Made by a program: the position numbers and the translations under genes. Source: Metridium senile (Eukaryota; Cnidaria; Anthozoa; Actiniaria; Metridiidae). Taken from it: a stretch of DNA of 64,000 nt. The stretch spans positions 226,501-290,500 of the forward strand of contig OX459102.1 in NCBI GenBank assembly GCA_949775045.1, read 5' to 3'. The notes under the pieces were generated by a model that saw only the letters and a list, made by a program, of their open reading frames with translations, ran no database searches and was not told the DNA's origin. This document shows, in pieces, positions 45,075 through 56,321 of this stretch (its first letter is position 1; every line of letters starts with the position of its first letter).

Positions 45075-45122
45075 CTCCTCCAACATGGCGGCGCCTCGTT
45101 TTCGATAATTGTGATGACGTCA
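45075..45122 (-). promoter_or_regulatory. Promoter of the YqaJ-type gene: CRE plus YY1-like 19-mer
   Basis: On the minus strand TGACGTCA (45122-45115) precedes GCCGCCATGTTGGAGGAGT, one base different from the 19-mer in the transposase promoter. The shared design suggests both genes respond to the same host factors. Confidence 0.6.
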
Positions 45123-45299
45123 CACGAACACACAGTATTCGTTTGAAACCTTATAAATCTTAACAAATGTAATATTGCAATAAGAGCGGTTTTTGTATAA
45201 ACTTGATAACTTAAATAGCGGGTAAATAGGTATATTGTATACATAATTTATAAAATGTCTTGCATCTACATGATAATATCTAGATTTAATAATTGGTTC

Positions 45300-45420
45300 T
45301 TAGTGAATCTCAATGTTTTCTAACTGAAAGGCTTGCTAAAGGAAACATTGAGGTTTTTTTAGGAAAACAAAACCAACTGTTTTCCAGAGGGATCAGTCAG
45401 TCAATGTTTTGTTTTGTAAC
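45300..45420. repeat. Hairpin repeat of GGAAACATTGAG type
   Basis: GGAAACATTGAGG and its complement flank a short centre, with GAGGGATCAGTCAG. Related to 48972-49108. Confidence 0.6.
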
Positions 45421-45749
45421 TAATTTTTCACAATTAACCTAAATTGAACATGAAATTATTAGATATTACAAGGACAAGTCACAATAATAGTGCAAGTCAT
45501 ATAACTATTTGCTACAATTAACTTTAAAATTAATGTTATTACATGTACATCTAAAAGCTTATTGAAGTCAAGAACCTATTGCCTGTCAGGGCAACAGCTT
45601 TAAATTCTGACTTCCTTTTACAGTATATATATATACACTATTGTTGTACCGGGTATGCATGAAATTCATCATGATAAGACAATATGATGATATTATGACA
45701 ACTGCAATGGATGCCCTAGTAGAACTTCAGTAAAGGTCTCTTAGTTTTT

Positions 45750-45967
45750 AAAAATGTTGGCTTATTCACACTCAATGAAATATACTTGACAAAAACATCT
45801 ACAATTACTATTTAAAAATAGTAATTTGAAACTTACTGTGTCAAAGTTGTACAAAGGCCAAAGCCCATATACTGTAACATGGTCTGTTATGTTGTAAACA
45901 TTACTTAGATTTTTGTAGATGTTTTTATCAAGTATATTTCATCGAGTGTCAATAAGCCAACATTTTT
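45750..45967. mobile_element. Hairpin MITE, about 218 bp
   Basis: Inverted ends AAAATGTTGGCTTATT and its complement; arms about 55 bp with few mismatches. Confidence 0.85.
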
Positions 45968-45968
45968 T

Positions 45969-46100
45969 GGGTCTCAGTTGGGTCTGAACCTCGGACCTCT
46001 CACTGTCTGGGCGAGTGCTCTAACCGTTAAGACGGGCTTAATCGTTTAGAGCACTCGCCCAGACAGTGAGAGGTCCCGGGTTCAGACCCAGCTGAGACCC
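45969..46100. repeat. Palindrome of two opposed tRNA-like sequences
   Basis: GGGTCTCAG...CTGAGACCC arms about 60 bp. Each arm, read toward its end, holds GTTAGAGCACTCGCCC and then GGTTCAGACCC, resembling tRNA D-arm and T-arm (B-box-like). A pol III-derived origin is inferred. Confidence 0.55.
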
Positions 46101-46241
46101 AAATTTTTTCTTCAGAAAAACTGACCTTATTTACTCTTGACCAAACATACTCTTGACCAAACATACTTACATATAAATTATTACTTAGATTGTTTAATGC
46201 TAAAAGAACCTGTAGGTGTACACATGCCCATTTCAAAAATG

Positions 46242-46423
46242 TTGTCTTCACCAAAGGCAATAGGTCATTCTATCAAAATTTGCAAATGGTTTATTTATTT
46301 TCTCTTGATGTCAATTGAAAAAGCTTAGGAAAACACTTACTGAGGATTGCGCATGTCAATGCTTTGTAGTGATTTCAATGTCACAATGACTTAAATATCA
46401 CCTATTGCCTTTGGTGAAGACAG
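46242..46423. mobile_element. TIR MITE, about 180 bp
   Basis: 24-bp inverted ends with core CTTCACCAAAGGCAATAGGT. Confidence 0.8.
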
Positions 46424-46719
46424 CCCTTAGGTTTATTCTGTAGACAGTAATTGAATTTGTGTTTGATTCATTCTTTCTAACAATGAAAGTACATGTACTA
46501 AGCTTGACATTGATAATTCACTAAATTTGTTGTATATATTTTATCTCATTAGAATGGATACCCTGCATCCAACTCACAGACAATAAGACAAGCTTACACA
46601 AAGTGAACATGTAGAAGAGAAATGGATGTATAGATCAACCAAATCCCTGACTTATTATAGAGTATATGTTCACTTAGTTGCATGGTAACTACAGAGTACA
46701 TTTAACAAAGTTACAATAG

Positions 46720-47440
46720 TTTTGCGTGGTATATCCTCTTATTTACCACGGTTGGCTTCATTGAATTGTCTAAATTGTTGTGGATCCACGAGACGAAGTC
46801 TGCTTACTACAAGTGTAAATAGGAGAAACAAGCACAAACACAAGGTTCTGCTGGCACTGTCCTCGCTAGCTTTGCTTGTGCTAATGCTTGTGCTTATACC
46901 TAGAACAGGTTCCCATTTAAATCTGTACTTTCCCATTTTAATGTGTACTTATGCAAATTGTGTTGATGTGTGCTAAGCACACAGATCAACCAATCAGAGT
47001 AGTTCACTTCAGAAATAAAATACTCTGATTGGTTGATCTGTGTGTTTAGCACACATCAGCACAATTTGCATAAGTACAGATGTAAATGGGAAAGTACAGA
47101 TTTAAATGGGAACCTGTTCTAGTGAAAACCAGCCTTTAGATTTCTTTATAGAATGACAAAATAATATACCTTATTTGTAAAGTACATGTAGGTTTCTACA
47201 AAAAATATACATTGTGATTGATAATAAGCGAAGAAACAGGTAAATTGTTGTGGATCCACGAGACGAAGTCGAGTGTATCCACAACAATTTAGACAATGAG
47301 ATGGCGCCAAACGTGGTAAATAAGAGGACATACCACAAAAAAACTATTAATGTGAATTTGTTTTTTACCACATTAAAATTGTCAACCGTGGTATGTACTC
47401 TTATTTACCACAGCTCTCGACCAATCAGAAAGCAAAATTA
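46720..47440 (-). repeat. Long inverted arm (right), with a nested MITE
   Basis: Inverted counterpart of 35640-36200, duplicated in part (TTATTTACCACGG blocks at both ends), and split by the hairpin MITE at 46902-47120. Confidence 0.75.
46902..47120. mobile_element. Hairpin MITE nested in the right arm
   Basis: AGAACAGGTTCCC and GGGAACCTGTTCT ends; arms about 90 bp hold GATTGGTTGATCTG and complement. The left arm of the host transposon lacks it, so it came after the transposon. Confidence 0.85.
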
Positions 47441-47489
47441 TCAAATGTGGTAAAATTGATGTTAACTTGGTTACTGATGTGAAATGTTA

Positions 47490-47795
47490 CCATTTATTAT
47501 CCAACTAGTCATAGACGAGTAAAAATATCGCAGGAGTAGGACTGGATCGAGTAAAATTATCCAGCGATATTTTTACTCGTCTATCAAACCCTCAATTAAA
47601 ACAATAGTTTGCTTTATAAAATAACAAAAGCTTTTTGATTGGATAATAAATAACTTATTAAACAGTTTGATGTGTAATATGGCTGCATATTTTACTCGTT
47701 AACTTGCATTTTGACTCGCCCGGAGGCTCGTCAAAATACAGCGTTTCACTCGTAAAATATCCGGCCATATTACATATCAAACTGTCTAATAAGAT
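47490..47795. repeat. Hairpin insertions in the right arm
   Basis: A GACGAGTAAAAATATCGC stem (47513-47585) and a second hairpin around AACAGTTTGATGTGTAATATGG (47665-47790). Related sequence lies at 41140-41230. Absent from the left arm. Confidence 0.6.
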
Positions 47796-47799
47796 ATAT

Positions 47800-48100
47800 A
47801 TATCCACCAAATGTATTCAGCAATTACCAACTACATTTGAAGTTGACTCGGTTGCTGATTTGAAATTTTACCATATATCCACCAAATGTATTCAGCAATT
47901 ACCAACTACATTTGAAGTTGACTCGGTTGCTGATTTGAAATTTTACCATATATCCACCAAATGTATTTGGTAATTACCAACTACATTTGAAGTTGACTTG
48001 GTTGCTGATTTGAAATTTTACCATATATCCTCCAATTGTATTCAGCAATTACCAACTACATTTGAAGTTGACTCGGTTGAAATTTTTCCATATATCCATA
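47800..48100 (-). repeat. Right subterminal tandem repeat, about 4 units
   Basis: Inverted copies of the 72-76 bp units at 35373-35610. The repeated peptide in frame here is an artefact. Confidence 0.9.
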
Positions 48101-48293
48101 ATATTTTAACTTATTTAAGACAAAAATATGGTGTACAATTACTGAGAAAATTTGTAAATTCTTACCATGTAGTAAACTAATTGTAAAATTATTTTTCTGG
48201 TAATAAAATCATTTTTGACAACAGTTTTGTGTCATGTTTTCAAATACTGGTAATTTTTCTCGCTATTCAGTGTAATATTTACTAGATTTTTTC

Positions 48294-48329
48294 TACTTCA
48301 GAATATTGTCACTTAAAAAATTACGTGTT
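48294..48329 (-). repeat. Right 36-bp terminal inverted repeat
   Basis: Exact complement of 34951-34986, ending TTACGTGTT. Confidence 0.95.
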
Positions 48330-48784
48330 ATAGATATTGAACGATTTTCAAAGACAACTTTCCTTCAGATGATCTGTGACTAGCACTTAACGGACACCAA
48401 TAACTTCGCAACCGGGCCTTCTTTTGTAAAACTCATTCTGATTGGACGACTGTATTCCATGGTTACCAATCATCCAATCAGAATGATATGTTTTCTGCTA
48501 CTGCCATTATCGTTTGACATAACTCCATAACAATCTTGTTGCAATCTTAAATGTTTAAATGTGCTTACGCGTCCTTACATGGGTCTGTTATATAAAATCT
48601 TAAATATCACAAAATCCGAGGGAAATAATTATTATTGTTAATAATCATTACCACTCAATTAGGTTAATTATAAAATTTAATTAATTAATTAATTAAATTA
48701 ATTATATAATTAAATCAATAAAAATCAGATAGTATGGTCATGAATAATGAATTATTACCGATGGCCATCAATATATTAATTTTT

Positions 48785-49700
<916 letters not shown>

Positions 49701-49790
49701 ATAGAAGGCCCGGCTGCGAAGTTATCGGTGTCCTTCAACGACGGCTAACAGATAAACTGAAGAAAAATTGTCGTTGAAAATCGTTCAATA

Positions 49791-50149
49791 TCTATAATTT
49801 CTAAAATGTCCTGGTTTCTGGACACAAGGGATTTTTGCTGAGGGGATTATGATTAAGGCAAAGGAAGGATTAAATATGATTTTTAGACCATCGAAGACAA
49901 GCGATGGATAACTCGAGTCACCAGCCTTTCCATTTTTAAGTACAGGTGGGCAAACATTTAGAAAAAATGCTCTAAAACGTTCAAAATCTACCCAGAATGA
50001 CACCAAAATAAATTTAACAACAACACAGGATTGAAATATATGTTAAAATTTATTTCAATAAAAAATACGGATTTTTTCCTCACATATCTCTACTGCAAAA
50101 GTGAATTGCTTGAGCTGCCTGTGCTTATTTAAAAAAAAGGTAAAAAGGT
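49791..50149 (-). other. Unrecognised minus-strand frame
   Basis: A 73-codon minus frame (49785-50006) reads FERFRAFFLNVCPPVLKNG, then a hydrophobic stretch and IPCVQKPGHFR. The composition looks protein-like but I do not recognise it. It may be a retroelement or Polinton fragment. Confidence 0.25.
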
Positions 50150-50960
50150 AAGATCTGACATAGTTTTATTAGTACTGAATAAGCTCGACACTCGATGTTT
50201 TAAAACTTCTGTCTGTGGTGCAGTTATAAAGCACGAAGGGTTGTCAGAGCACGATAAAATATATATAATATAATTTATAGGGGTGCTAGACAATATTTAT
50301 AGTTGATTGCTGGTTTGGTGTTCACCGTGGGAACAGCTTTTTTTGTTGCATTGATTGACTTCAAAGGTAAGCAAAATATCATTGTTTGTTTGTTTGTTTG
50401 TTTGTTTGTTTGTTTGTTTGTTTGTTTGTTTGTTTGTTTGTTTGTTTGTTTGTTTGTTTGTTTGTTTGTTTGTTTGTTTGTTTGTTTGTTTGTTTGTTTG
50501 TTTGTTTGTTTGTTTGTTTGTTTGTTTGTTTGTTTGTTTGTTTGTTTGTTTGTTTGTTTGTTTGTTTGTTTGTTTGTTTGTTTGTTTGTTTGTTTGTTTG
50601 TTTGTTTGTTTGTTTGTTTGTTTGTTTGTTTGTTTGTTTGTTTGTTTGTTTGTTTGTTTGTTTGTTTGTTTGTTTGTTTGTTTGTTTGTTTGTTTGTTTG
50701 TTTGTTTGTTTGTTTGTTTGTTTGTTTGTTTGTTTGTTTGTTTGTTTGTTTGTTTGTTTGAAGCTCAATATATAAAAAATTTAAAAACAAAGTTTTAACA
50801 CAGGACGAACAATTTTCTTTTGAGAGGCAAATATTGTTTTATTAGAATGTTGTTCAACAGCAATTTTTAATATATTAGAAAATACTATAGAAATTGATAA
50901 TTTGTTATGAATATGTTAATTTAGAGATCGTGCGATTTCCTATGCAAACATACCGCTTTC
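50150..50960 (+). repeat. Dispersed repeat R, copy 2
   Basis: Inverted relative to copy 1 (5286-5995 plus 3905-3957). It has TATA-like DNA near 50260, a leader ending CAAAG|GTAAGC (about 50368), then the (TTTG)n tract. It lacks the 1.3-kb insertion of copy 1. Confidence 0.8.
50383..50760 (+). repeat. (TTTG)n microsatellite, about 94 pure units
   Basis: A 378-bp uninterrupted run. All Cys/Leu/Phe/Val and Gln/Thr/Asn/Lys frames here are artefacts. Confidence 0.97.
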
Positions 50961-51127
50961 CCGACAGTTTAATGTCAAGCTCCATCAACCATCACAAATT
51001 TTGAAAGCCTGCTTGACATGAACCATCAGCAAACTGGTTGAGTCTTAGCTACTTAAGCAAAGTATGACGTAAATGTTTTTCAAAGAAAAAACACGAAACG
51101 TTGATTGATTGATAATTTCTGCATACT

Positions 51128-51262
51128 TATTTTATAGGGATGATGGACTATATAAACTGACGACACACATTCGTGTGGTTATTAGTTGAATTGCTGGTTT
51201 GTTTTACACCGTGTGAACAGCTATTTTTTGCATTGATTGACTGCAAAGGTAAGCAAAAGATC
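51128..51262 (+). promoter_or_regulatory. Candidate MFSD6 promoter and first exon (repeat R, copy 3)
   Basis: TATATAAA (51149-51156) is followed by a leader that ends at a strong donor, GCAAAG|GTAAGC (exon end 51248). The coding exon of the MFSD6-like gene has an upstream acceptor at 52304, so this could be its 5' UTR exon. Copies 1 and 2 keep the same order. Confidence 0.45.
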
Positions 51263-51369
51263 CTTCAACAAATTGTTTTTGAAACCTTTAAATGTATACA
51301 GTATTTCGAAAAGTAGATAACTATTCTGTTTGACAATGTATAATAATCAGAAAAATATCGTTACGGAGT

Positions 51370-51930
51370 TTGATACAACAACAACAGCAACAGCAACTGC
51401 AACAACAACAAAAGCCGCAACAGCAGCAACAAAGTGATAGCAACTCTACAACTAGAAACACATCCCCCTCCACAGACGAGGTCAACATGGTAAAGTTCTC
51501 CGTCCCTTTCAAAGACCAGAAATCCTGTGATGTCGTCAAAAAAACAACTTTGCGACCTGAGCAACAAAGTTGATTTACGAATCAGGGACCTGTAACTTGG
51601 CGACTCTTTGCCTTCTAAGAGAAGAAACAACCCATGATCAACCAACAAAACAATGCCTATTATTTTAAGTGTGGCCTGAGTGAGCCGTGTTATTTGGGGT
51701 ACACGCGCCGTCACCTTTTTTAAAGGATAAATAGGCACAAATCAAGTGCAGTAGGCGAACATTACAATAACTGTCACCCTCCCTCAGAGACTTTGAAAAC
51801 AATTTCAGCGTCTTGAAACGCTGCAAAAGCAAGTTTGACTGCATGGTGCATGGAATGCTGTTTATTAAGGACCTGGAACCATCAATAAATACTCAATCTG
51901 ACTCTATTCGATCAAAACTATTTTAAACAA
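51370..51930 (+). pseudogene. Penelope-like element C-terminus (GIY-YIG region)
   Basis: After a CAA/CAG-rich stretch (51376-51432) the frame reads VPFKDQKSCDVVKK, and then, across frameshifts and stops, NQQNNAYYFKCGLSEPCYLGYTRRH (split here as AYYFKC and YLGYTRRH) and a KSKFDCMVHGMLFIKDLEP block, ending near 51924. This order (KDQKSAD, YxFKCxLCxxxYxGYT, FIKxxxPxLNxQSDSIRxKLF) is that of GIY-YIG-bearing Penelope-like retroelements. The remnant is broken and non-functional. Confidence 0.65.
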
Positions 51931-52015
51931 TAGCTTATAAATCCCAGGAGTTTCATTTAACTTAGATTATTCAAATTTGTAATTATTTATCTTTGATATG
52001 CAATAATTAAAAATT

Positions 52016-52062
52016 CACTCTTGAAAATGACGTCCGATGGCGTCGAAACGTCGACAAAAAAC
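52016..52062 (+). other. Hammerhead-like motif downstream of the Penelope-like remnant
   Basis: The order GACGTCCGATGG, CGTC, GAAACGTCG lies about 100 bp after the remnant, where Penelope-like elements often carry hammerhead motifs. Two core bases differ from consensus, so activity is doubtful. Confidence 0.3.
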
Positions 52063-52124
52063 CTTGTCGTTTTGAATTTTATTCTTAAAATTTATTTATT
52101 TAATTAATTAATTAACCGTCCATC

Positions 52125-52165
52125 CGTTGGTCAGTCCGTCCGTTGGTCCGTCCGTCCGTTGGTTA
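52125..52165 (+). repeat. Short CCGT-rich minisatellite
   Basis: Imperfect CCGTCCGTTGGT units in the presumed intron before the MFSD6-like coding exon. Confidence 0.7.
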
Positions 52166-52360
52166 TTTTTTCGACAAACAAGAAATGAAAATTTCTGATT
52201 ATCTATTCTTGTTAATTTTAAAATTCATTTAATGAATATCCTAATGAGAAAATAGTAATCGTAATTATCGTAATTGTCTGAATTTTTTTTTCATGTTCTC
52301 TTAGTTGCTGTAATACAAGCAAAGGGGACAATTTCCTGAATAACAACAGATACCCAAACA

Positions 52361-53942
52361 ATGGAAGACAAAGGGAACCCAAAATACACCATGAAGAAGG
52401 CCATGGGACAACTTTCTGAAGCCAAGGACACTGTGCAGAATTATATGCACAAACACCCGCTTGTAACTCTTAAAATGTTCTACTTCTTTGCCTTTTCTTC
52501 ATTCGTTTTAAAAGTTATTTACATGCCTCTATACTTCAAGCATATTGGTTTGCCTGCAAGCTATGTAGGAGTGTTGGCAGGTCTTCCACCGTTCATCCGT
52601 GGAGGAGGAGCATTCTTCCTATGCTTTGTTGCTGACAAAATGAAAAAGCAAAGGATACTTTTCCTTATTAGTCTTGTTGCCAATATGATACTACCGCTGC
52701 TTTGCTTAATACCAAAAGTTAGATATCCAGTCTGTGATATTGAATTAATTAAAGAACCAGTCACGGATCCATTACGAATACCATTAGAAAGTGGTAGTTC
52801 ACAGGGATCCGTCAAAGCATTCCCTCCTCATACTATCATAGATATTCGACGCAACTTATCAAAGTTAGCAGTCAAACAAGTTGTTAACAATCAAAGCCAT
52901 GGAAGCCTGGCAAACAATCAGCACTCGAATTACGAGCACAGTTTATTGAGAAAACGTATGAGACGTTCCACTGCCAAATATCTTGTTGGTGGCAAGGGTA
53001 CAACGGAGGAGCTTGGAATCTTTGAGCTTTACAGGAGAACCTATGGTAGGCGCTCTGAAATGGCAGGTAAACGAAAACAAGAAAAACTGGAAAATGTGAA
53101 AAACAAGCCTCAAGAGCCTAAACCATCTATGACAGATAAAAAGAAGCCACAAAAGAGCCACGAAACGCATGTTAATATATTTGTAATTCTACTTGGCTTA
53201 ATTACCTTTGGGGAGTTTCTGGGAGGACCACTGAGGAGTTTGGCCGATATGTGTGTACTAGAGACGATGGGAGGAGATAAATCTAACTACGGGGACGTCG
53301 CTCTCTGGCTGCAAGTTGGTAAACTAATTCTTGCTCCAACTATACTACTTCTAATCCGTAGCTTCCCGTTATATATATGCGACAAACTGGTGGACAACTA
53401 TGAGTATTCGTTGTATCCTTTAACAGTATTCAGCGCTTTTTCCATGATCTTTGCTTTTGGTATGAAATTTAATCAAGAACACACTATAAAGGGAGAATAC
53501 ATAGTGGAAACGCATCCAGATAAGGACAAACAATTGATAGAAGTAATCTTTACATTCAAGACCTTCACGATTCTGGTGATTTCATTTTGCTTTGGCGCTC
53601 TCTGTGCTGTACACTATACATTCGTCTTCTGGTATATTACTGACTTGAATCCAAAGGATTCCGCCGTTGTCATAGCTGTAGTCATTGTTCTAAGGGACAT
53701 TGCGGCGTCTATATCATACAAGTTATCAGGACGAGCATTGTTGCTCTTTGGTCCTATTAATACCCTCCATGTGGCTCTTCTACTAGTTACTATCACATTT
53801 CTATCATATGCTGTCATGACCAACCCATGGTTCGCCATTATCCCTGAGGTTTTATTCTATATAGTGTTTCCGTTGGCCTATTCATGCTTTGTCGTCTATC
53901 TTGGCAATAATACACCACCACATCTAAATGCTACTGTGCAAG
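52361..53942 (+). CDS. MFSD6: MFSD6-like major facilitator transporter, coding exon 1
   Basis: The ATG at 52361 opens a 616-aa multi-pass membrane protein when joined to exon 2. An acceptor (GTTCTCTTAG, ending 52304) precedes it. N-terminal helices start at about residue 33 (LKMFYFFAFSSFVLK), with the MFS-type loop pattern G-x-x-A-x-x-x-G-x-L-x-G-x-x-P-F-I-R and FVADKMKK between TM2 and TM3. A long hydrophilic, basic region (about 119-268) separates the first three helices from the rest, a hallmark of MFSD6 proteins. At least seven further helices follow (for example VNIFVILLGLITFGEFLGG, TFVFWYITDL, ALLLVTITFLSYAV). The exon ends at GCAAG|GTAAGC, phase 1. Family members include a possible MHC-I receptor in mouse; the substrate is unknown. 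Confidence 0.88.
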
Positions 53943-54366
53943 GTAAGCAGAGGGGTAACACGAGTACATAATATAACAATTGTTAACCTACTAACATAGC
54001 AACCAATCCACTGATTATCTTGTAAAGCAAATTAACCAGGACACCAAGACATCAAACAAACCTCATTTTCATGCGAGTTGAGTTTGGAATTGTTTACAAT
54101 GGTGATTTCTCATCGCTAGGCCACTTACAGCCATCTGCAAAATACCTTGTGAGAAAAAAAAAACATTAAAAAACCTTTATTAACATTTTTACCTAAATTG
54201 CAAACGTCCCTATTTTTCCCTCCGAAAATTAACTTTTAATAATAGAACGAGCATCGGACGAGAGGAGATTGGAGGCTATCAGACTCGTCCCTGTTATTAT
54301 TTTTTTTGCTCAAAATCGCAGTATCTATGAAATCATGATTATTAAAATGCTATAATTTCTTTTAAG

Positions 54367-54635
54367 GAATTTATCAATTGTTTTACAATGGAGTTGGCTT
54401 TGGCTGTGGTCCTATACTTGGGGGATTCCTGTTCGAGCGGCTAGGCGGTGCCAACACGTTCTGGGTGTTTTCAGGAATCAGCTTTGTACTGTTCTTGTTG
54501 TCACTATGTAGGCATGCTATTACGTGTATTCTAGATAAACTCAATAGTAATAACTACAAACCAATCCCCAATAAAGATGGTGGTGACGATGATGATTGTA
54601 ATGATAATAATGCCGACGATGGAGAGGCGAAATGA
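54367..54635 (+). CDS. MFSD6: MFSD6-like transporter, coding exon 2
   Basis: The acceptor TTCTTTTAAG ends at 54366. The exon restores the Gly codon (phase 1) and reads GIYQLFYNGVGFGCGPILGG, then FLFERLGGANTFWVFSG and a last helix VLFLLSL. The ATLQG-x-x-x-x-x-x-x-G-x-G-x-G motif shared by MFSD6 spans the splice junction. The C-terminal tail is very acidic and Asn-rich (DGGDDDDCNDNNADD). It ends at TGA 54633-54635. Confidence 0.88.
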
Positions 54636-54716
54636 TGGTGATGATGATGATGTTTAAACGTTATCTATGAATTATAATTATCTACATAATTTTGTAAACA
54701 TTGAAGGATATAAATC

Positions 54717-54722
54717 AATAAA
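54717..54722 (+). terminator. Polyadenylation signal of MFSD6-like gene
   Basis: AATAAA 82 bp after the stop codon. Confidence 0.55.
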
Positions 54723-55479
54723 TGAAAAAAATAAAAATAACTCGAAAATGATGCTGATAATTTTGATGGCCAACCAAATGGTTATAGTAATGATGTTTTT
54801 GCGGACTCTAAAAGTCAACATCCCGGTATTCCTTGTGCATGATCCGGGGGCGACTCCCTTATAAAAGGGGGCGAGGTTCCTCGTCAGAAACTCTGAAAAT
54901 GACCCCTAAAAGGGAACTGTATTGTGAGATAATGGGCGTAACAGTTATGGAATGTCACCCCTAAGAGAGACCGGAAGGGGATTGAAATAAAAATCAATCT
55001 TTGAAAAGCAGCATTGTTGTGATAGGGTACTAAAAATTGTATAAATAAGAAAGAAATTCAAAATCGAGCCGAGCCGAGCCGAGCCGAGCTAAAATATAAA
55101 TGAATGTTGTTGATGATGTAAGAATCAAAGTTGTTTGAAAAACAAAACCGGAAAAATTGATAGTGGGGGAGAGGTGGTCATTGGATCACCGCAATCACCA
55201 TGATAACTCTTCGGAACTCACCGTTAACTCACCGTTAACTCCTCGCTAACTCACCGTTACTATAAAAGTAGTTCGTTTTCGAGCGAATGAAAGTAAATCC
55301 GGTCCCCTTCAAGTAATATTTGATCGATTGTATTTATGTATCCGTTGGCGAACATTCTTATATGATTTAATAGACAGAGTCGATAAAAACATAAAATAAT
55401 ATTGTTTTCCTCTGGAAATGTCACTTAAATATTCATGACCTTGATAATTACTAGCAGCCGAGAATAAGCTGTACAGCAA
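54723..55479. other. Non-coding, with short (GAGCC)n
   Basis: Five GAGCC units near 55065-55090 and repeated TCACCGTTAACTC near 55.2 kb. No gene. Confidence 0.5.
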
Positions 55480-55603
55480 ATGCAGTTAAACCGTAAAACA
55501 ATATGAAATAAATTATAACAAATAGTCACTAACTATTTAATGACTAATTGTTGCTACTATTTGTTAGTACTTTCTTAAATTGCATTTCATGGTTTAACTG
55601 CAT
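55480..55603. mobile_element. Small hairpin MITE
   Basis: ATGCAGTTAAACCGT and GGTTTAACTGCAT ends, arms about 50 bp with mismatches. Confidence 0.7.
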
Positions 55604-55904
55604 ATTTTCTCTGGTTAGACATATGAACAAAGACATACTTACTAAAAACAAAAGAAAAAGTCTAGATCAAGAATCAGTTATCTAGAATCAGTGGCCTGGG
55701 ATCAGTGGTTAATCTGATTCGATTTAGTCAAAGAATTACAAATCAAGTCACTTTAGGCTGCATGCACATTAGCCTCCTATATGCAGTCGCGACGACACAA
55801 AGGAGCGGCTGCATAGGAGGCTACATGCGCATGGCATCAATTTTGAAATTCAACATGTAATTGAATTAACTGATCTAGCTTTGAATCCGCTCGAGTTTTA
55901 TTAG

Positions 55905-56165
55905 AATAGATTACTCATCTCATCGCTGTTATTTAGAAATGTCAGTGTCAGGAAGGCCACACAAGATGCTATTACAGGAATCCAGTCAGGAGGTGATATA
56001 TGCACTAGCTTTTCACAGTGTTCTTGATTTAGATAGTTTCGAATTCTGCCAATGTTGCGGATTGCAAAGGATGCTGCTTTACAGGTGTTGTTAATATGTG
56101 TATTCATCGCTTGATCAGGTGACTTTTTAAGGCGATGCCAAGGTATCAGGCAACTGGAGACTGTT
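55905..56165 (-). pseudogene. Non-LTR reverse-transcriptase fragment
   Basis: Minus-strand frames read NTHINNTCKAASFAIRNIG, RIRNYLNQEHCEKLVH, then after a frameshift and a stop, LDSCNSILCGLPDTDISK. This is the ICKxASFAxxxIGxIRxxL...SRLDxCNSLLxGLP region of CR1/L2-type RTs. Truncated at both ends. Confidence 0.7.
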
Positions 56166-56321
56166 GTACTGACTAAAGACCGAAACAAAAACAATAAAAA
56201 ATACCATCTCCGCACGTTCACATATCTTTTCTAAATTTGTTGATTTGGTTATTAAGAAAAATGTAGTTCTAAATTAAAACAAAGTTTTCGTTTATTCATA
56301 TCATTTGAAGTTATATTTATA

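Larger units (their letters stand above)
34951..48329. mobile_element. 13.4-kb DNA transposon, ISL2EU-like, two genes
   Basis: A perfect 36-bp terminal inverted repeat (34951-34986 and 48294-48329, starting AACACGTAATTTTTTAAG) bounds the element. Diverged inverted homology continues for over 1 kb, with subterminal 72-76 bp tandem repeats on both sides. The cargo is a THAP-DDE transposase and a YqaJ-nuclease protein, the pair reported for ISL2EU within the Harbinger-like (PHIS) transposons. No target duplication is clear: the left flank is a Polinton gene end and the right flank is another transposon end. Several MITEs lie within. Confidence 0.8.

Noticed and set aside
34945..48335. Possible target-site duplication of the large transposon
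   Set aside because: Flanks TTTGA and ATAGA do not match, and the right flank is the end of another element.
50275..50798. Several frames of 129-171 codons
   Set aside because: Translation of (TTTG)n.
51370..51573. Gln-rich protein as a stand-alone gene
   Set aside because: The downstream residues belong to the broken Penelope-like C-terminus; the Gln run is a CAA/CAG microsatellite.
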